A stretch of 64,000 nt of DNA from the NCBI RefSeq assembly GCF_008085905.1, contig NZ_VSFF01000016.1, positions 124,001 to 188,000 on the forward strand, written 5' to 3'. Under the pieces are notes generated by a model. It did not search any database. It had not been told where the DNA came from and worked only from the letters and a program-made list of their open reading frames with translations. A program made the translations under genes and the position numbers. Position 1 is the stretch's first letter. Each line of letters opens with the position of its first letter. Source of the stretch: Actinomadura syzygii (lineage in GTDB: Bacteria > Actinomycetota > Actinomycetes > Streptosporangiales > Streptosporangiaceae). This document shows positions 60,485 to 64,000 of the stretch, in pieces.

Positions 60485-61652
60485 CCGTCGTTGGCAGGGT
60501 GGCGAACCCGCGGACGTTGGTGGTGTAGACAGGCCTCGCGCGAGAGGGGTTGATGTCGTAGTCCTCGACCAGCGCCACCAACTCTCCCAGGACCACCTTG
60601 CTCTGGAGCCGAGCCAGCGGCGCTCCCAGGCAGAAATGCGGGCCGAGCCCGAAGGCGATGGCACCGTTGGTGTCACGGTCAAGGTCATAGCGGTCCGGGT
60701 TAGGGAACACCGCCGGGTCCCGATTGGCTGCCGCGAGCATCAGCAGCACCCGCGCCCCTCGGGGCAGAGCCGTCCCGGCGACCACCACCTCACGTGTCGT
60801 CGTCCGCAACTCATATTGCACAGGGCCGTCGTACCGCAGCGTCTCCGCTACCCACTCTCCGATCCGGCCGGAGAAGGCGACGTCCCTCTGCGACGGGTTG
60901 CGCCAGGCCCAGTACCAAGCGGCGGCCAAGAGGCGTGTGACGGTCTCGTATCCGGCTGCGATCAGCAGCACCAGGAACGGGATGATCTCCGCGTCGGTGA
61001 GGGGCCGTCCATCGATCTCCGAGGCGACCAGAGTTGAGGTGAGATCCTCCCGGGGTCGGCGGCGCCGTTCAGCGATAAGGCTGGGAAGGTAGTCCATTAG
61101 TCTCGCCAGCGCTTCGGTTCCCTCTGGGGACACATCGCGGCTGCCCGGCGGTCGGTCTGCGGCCAGGAGCACCAGGTCGCGTACGGTCTCGCGGTCGGCG
61201 GGCGGGATTCCCAATACCTCGGAGACCACGTCCATCGGCACCTTCGCGGCCAGATCGGTGACGAAGTCAAAACTGCCGTGCTCCAGCACAGGGTCCAGGT
61301 AGGACCGGGTGATCCGCGCGATCACCGGTTCGAGCGAGGCGACTTGGGCCGGGCCGAAGGTCGGCGCGGCAAGCGCCCTCATCGCCCCGTGCCGGGGCGG
61401 GTCCATCGCCACGATCGACAAGATCGTGTGCGCGGACGGGCCGTACAACGACGGGTCGAGCAACGTGCCGTTGGCGCTGGAGTACAGCGTGGGGTCGCGC
61501 AACGCTGCGGCCACGTCCCGGTGGCGGGTGAGCGCCCAGAAGTCCAGTTCGTCGTTGCGGTAGACCGGCGCCTCCTTCCGCATCCGGGTATAGATCGGAA
61601 ACGGGTCGATGCGGGACTGTTCGCTATAAGGATCGAACTCCACCTCAGGCAA
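60471..61652 (-). CDS. cytochrome P450
   Basis: 393 aa, usual bacterial length. I-helix VLLIAAGYETVTRLLAAAWY (the acid-alcohol pair is E-T), K-helix ExxR in VAETLRYDGP, meander, and the heme loop AFGLGPHFCLGAPLARLQ with the axial Cys. A class I, CYP105/107-like monooxygenase needing ferredoxin partners encoded elsewhere. Probably under the local SARPs and part of a small specialised-metabolism group. Confidence 0.92.
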   Translation of the reverse strand: MPEVEFDPYSEQSRIDPFPIYTRMRKEAPVYRNDELDFWALTRHRDVAAALRDPTLYSSANGTLLDPSLYGPSAHTILSIVAMDPPRHGAMRALAAPTFGPAQVASLEPVIARITRSYLDPVLEHGSFDFVTDLAAKVPMDVVSEVLGIPPADRETVRDLVLLAADRPPGSRDVSPEGTEALARLMDYLPSLIAERRRRPREDLTSTLVASEIDGRPLTDAEIIPFLVLLIAAGYETVTRLLAAAWYWAWRNPSQRDVAFSGRIGEWVAETLRYDGPVQYELRTTTREVVVAGTALPRGARVLLMLAAANRDPAVFPNPDRYDLDRDTNGAIAFGLGPHFCLGAPLARLQSKVVLGELVALVEDYDINPSRARPVYTTNVRGFATLPTTVRPR

Positions 61653-62200
61653 GCTAGCGGGGCCTGGTCATCAAGCAGTCATCAGAGCGGCGAGCGGCCG
61701 CTCTGTCACCGACCCGGCTCGCCACGACGGTTGCGGCGGCACTCCTGACTTGCAGGTCGACACCCTGAAAGGCCGGGCTCGTAGCCGATGCCGACCGGCC
61801 AGTGGCCCGCGCATCGAGTTGATTGTCTGCAGTCCAGCCCGCCAGGTTTCCAGCATGCGAAACTCCACCGCACAGAGGCGCAAAAGCGTGGCTTGGAGTA
61901 TCTGGCCCCGTGCCGCACACCGCACTGGTGACGTTCCGGCGTTGGTCCGGGGCCATCAGCTCTCGGCACTTCTGAGATCGTCCGGTGGGGCAGCCTCGAC
62001 CCGCTCGGCTCGCTCGGACTTCTTGCTTTTGCAGATCTGCTCAAGACTGCCTTCGAACTGCTTGATCAGGTCGACCGCCTCCGGCTGCCCCTGCCTGCCC
62101 CCTACCCGCACAACTGGTGTGGGGCGCGTCGCTCAGTGCGCCGCTGCCCCCGCCAGGTGCCCTGGAGTACGCGGAAACCCGGCGCGAAAGAAGGAATGGG
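61653..62200. other. gene-poor stretch with fragments
   Basis: No intact gene. A plus frame at about 61977-62090 reads SLGLLAFADLLKTAFELLDQ, VDRLRLPLPAPYPHNW with coding character but has no clear start; probably a decayed gene upstream of the lanthipeptide-dehydratase relic. Confidence 0.35.
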
Positions 62201-62530
62201 ATGACGGTCCACCGCCGTTTCCGGCACGCTGGCCTGGTCCTGATCCGCGCGACCACGTTCCCCGCCGAAGCGGTCGTGCCCCCGGCCTAGACCTGGCCGA
62301 TCCGATGGCTGTGAGCATCGAAGGCCGGGCCTGATTGGACCGGGTCTGGGCAAGCCGCCAGGTCCGCGAAGCTGTAGCGATGGCCAGCCCGGTTCTGGCC
62401 GCCCGCGTCGACCACCTCATGGCCATCGGCGATGTCTCCGAGCGGCGGCTTCGCCGCGCTGTGGCGTCGCTGGTGTCCTATCTGCTGGGATGGGAACGTC
62501 GCGCCACTCGGGCCTTGCCTGCACTCTTAC
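62201..62530 (+). pseudogene. lantibiotic-dehydratase (LanB) N-terminal relic
   Basis: ATG at 62201: VHRRFRHAGLVLIRATTFPA. After a frame change near 62280: DLADPMAVSIEGRA, a TGA at 62332 where W is expected, then LDRVWASRQVREAVAMASPV, LAARVDHLMAIGDVSERRLR and AVASLVSYLL. This is the opening of class I/FxLD-type LanB ('..FRHAGLVLVRATTxP..', '..VREALxLASPxLA..', '..RLRRAxxSLxRYLLR..'). One indel, one nonsense codon and loss of the remaining ~800 residues. Confidence 0.62.
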
Positions 62531-62639
62531 CCCACAGCACCGCCCGTGGGTTCCCCGCACTCGACCCGATCACCCGGTACTCACACAACGTAAGCTGGCC
62601 ACACCCACCGACAGAACCACCCGCCCCAGCAACCCCACC

Positions 62640-62740
62640 CCACGACAACACCACCGGCCCCAGGCCCTCTCACCGAGCATGATCACAAACCAACCGAACG
62701 AAAAATCCACCTCTCGCCGATAACGTCGCGGTCAGAAAGT
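62640..62740 (+). promoter_or_regulatory. CRISPR leader-like sequence
   Basis: AT-richer than its surroundings and directly before the first perfect repeat, while the degenerate repeat is at the other end, so transcription runs on the plus strand. Confidence 0.5.
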
Positions 62741-63257
62741 GTCGGCCCCGCGCACGCGGGGATGGTTCCCGGCCGACGCGGACACCGGCTCCGGGGCAGT
62801 CGTCGGCCCCGCGCACGCGGGGATGGTTCCCGCTCAGGCCCGTTGCCGCCCCACTGGTACCAGTCGGCCCCGCGCACGCGGGGATGGTTCGGGCGACCGC
62901 ATACGGCCTTATCGGATGTGCGGGTCGCCCCCGCGCACGCGGGGATGGTTCTCTGCGGGGAGTTGGACGGGGCCCCTTCGATCAGTCGGCCCCGCGCACG
63001 CGGGGATGGTTCTCGTGCGAGTCTCCACACGCGAAATAACGAAGAGTCGGCCCCGCGCACGCGGGGATGGTTCTGAGCGTGCCGCCAGGCAGGCGCACTT
63101 TGGGGCGTCGGCCCCGCGCACGCGGGGATGGTTCTCCACCGTGCCCGCATGAAAGGGTCTGCTCAGTGTCGGCCCCGCGCACGCGGGGATGGTTCCGGGT
63201 TCAGTCCCGGTACGGTCGCTGAGTTGAGGCTGGGTCCCGCGCACAGCGTGGACCTGT
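62741..63257 (+). CRISPR. orphan type I-E-like CRISPR array, 8 repeats plus a degenerate terminal one
   Basis: 28-bp repeats (GTCGGCCCCGCGCACG ... GGGGATGGTTC) at 62741, 62802, 62863, 62924, 62985, 63046, 63107 and 63168, exact 61-bp period, so seven 33-bp spacers; the fourth repeat has one change (GTCGC). A ninth, degenerate repeat lies at about 63230-63257. The inner CCCCGCGC-ACG-CGGGG hairpin is typical of type I-E in actinobacteria. No cas gene is in the window. Confidence 0.95.
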
Positions 63258-64000
63258 CAGTCGGGGCGCTCCAGCACTGCCGATCCGGATGATCGCGGGA
63301 CTGTGAAGCGGGACGGGATGGTTAGGCGGGCGCTGGCTGGAGGTGGGACGAGCGCCCGTCTGAGGCAGACCCGTACCGGATTCAAGCCGGCGCACGACCG
63401 CTCATTCAGAGCTATGGAGTCGCTAGGGGGCCGGGCACGGCCGCCAGTGCGCGAGCGGCTCTGCTGGCGAACGCCGGGTCTTCCTGGCGCTCGGGGCGAG
63501 AGGCCGTCTTCACCCCTGAGGCGCGCTGCGAGAATCTCTCCGCAGGCTTCCCGCTTGCCCTTAGTCGCTGTTAGGGCCTGTTTGAATCGCTCAGGCTCAT
63601 TGCCCTTCCACCAGCCCCGCCCCCGCGACGCGCTTCGCTGCACGTACAACGGCAACTGCTTCAGAAGTACGTCATCGACCGTCAAGCACGACAACCGCCG
63701 CTAACCCCCTGGCGAGATCACACCGCGATGCCGTTCATGGGGAACACTGCGCGTAGCGCGCGCCCAACGCTGTCGCCTCTGCGTTGGCTCCACTCTCCAG
63801 TCGGGGGCTGGCATGTGATGACGCATGTGGACGGCGAACGTGGCCGCTGCGTTCTACTTCGACAAGAGGTGATGGTTTTCGTGTGGCTGCCCGGCCTGAT
63901 GCGGCAAGGTGATCCGCATCGTGTCGATGACGGCTTGGGGGATCTGTGGGATACCTGCGGCTGCTGCGGGGGCGCCGGATCCTGCTGCTGTGGGTGGCGC
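63258..64000. other. no recognised gene
   Basis: Several open frames but none with a good start, steady GC3 and family motifs. No cas1/cas2-type motif was seen next to the array. The last ~200 nt may contain the start of a gene cut by the window end. Confidence 0.35.

Noticed and set aside
62683..63244. Open frames with repeated 'PRARGDGS' and 'ENHPRVRGAD' units across the CRISPR
   Set aside because: Translations of CRISPR repeats, not genes.

Overview
High-GC actinomycete DNA, most likely a large conjugative-type plasmid (or integrative element) of a Streptosporangiales/Streptomyces-like host. The reasons are strong GC3 bias, GTG starts, GGAGG ribosome sites, Lsr2, SARP and WhiB-age families typical of the phylum, an actin-type partition locus, a plasmid-type SSB, a type IA topoisomerase and type IV secretion (T4SS) genes. 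There is no rRNA, ribosomal protein or other housekeeping gene. No replication initiator or relaxase was recognised. The taxonomic placement is inference.

Layout. (1) 0-6.4 kb: an lsr2 gene, then a minus-strand run of small accessory genes (DUF6884-like, Cys-rich proteins, a DUF2493/SLOG protein) including a second Lsr2 that has only the oligomerisation half; 4.95-6.1 kb is gene-poor with dyad repeats. (2) 6.6-10.1 kb, plus strand: a repeat field (candidate parC), a ribbon-helix-helix ParR-like adaptor, ParM-like actin, and a methylase-fold protein without its catalytic motif. (3) 10.1-30.2 kb, minus strand: a decayed segment, an RHH-microORF-DprA-ComF operon, a PcfJ-like gene, a small-protein operon, ssb, a second methylase-fold protein, a frameshifted tyrosine integrase, a stand-alone protein resembling the type I-G 'Cas3-extension' family, and many small genes, several frameshifted. 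A family of short covarying hairpins lies about 45-55 nt upstream of four starts here, including ssb and the PcfJ-like gene. (4) 30.3-32.5 kb, plus strand: an RHH/MobC-like protein and a coiled protein, probably mobilisation-related. (5) 33.0-37.1 kb: a compact RiPP-like cluster with two tiny candidate precursor peptides, a helper protein, a ThiF/MccB-like adenylating enzyme with an N-terminal recognition-like domain, a PqqD-like/M50 membrane protease fusion and a TrmB/LuxR-type regulator. (6) 37.4-47.2 kb: endonuclease-fold protein, topoisomerase, PrgI/TcpE-like protein, a VirB4-like protein lacking both Walker motifs, and a VirB6/TrbL-like membrane protein. (7) 47.4-64 kb: metabolic and regulatory cargo (hydroxymandelate synthase, hydroxymandelate oxidase, TauE-like exporter, pentapeptide protein, lipoprotein, two paralogous SARPs, a SARP-methyltransferase fusion, a P450), integrase and lanthipeptide-dehydratase relics, and an orphan type I-E-like CRISPR array of eight repeats without cas genes.

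How it fits together: partition (parMR), ssDNA handling (ssb, topoisomerase, DprA) and the T4SS-like genes form the plasmid backbone; Lsr2 and its truncated relative may set silencing of the AT-richer cargo; the RiPP cluster and the hydroxymandelate/P450/SARP genes are specialised-metabolism cargo. Large backbone genes are intact while many small accessory genes carry single indels, so either the accessory regions are decaying or the sequence has indel errors.
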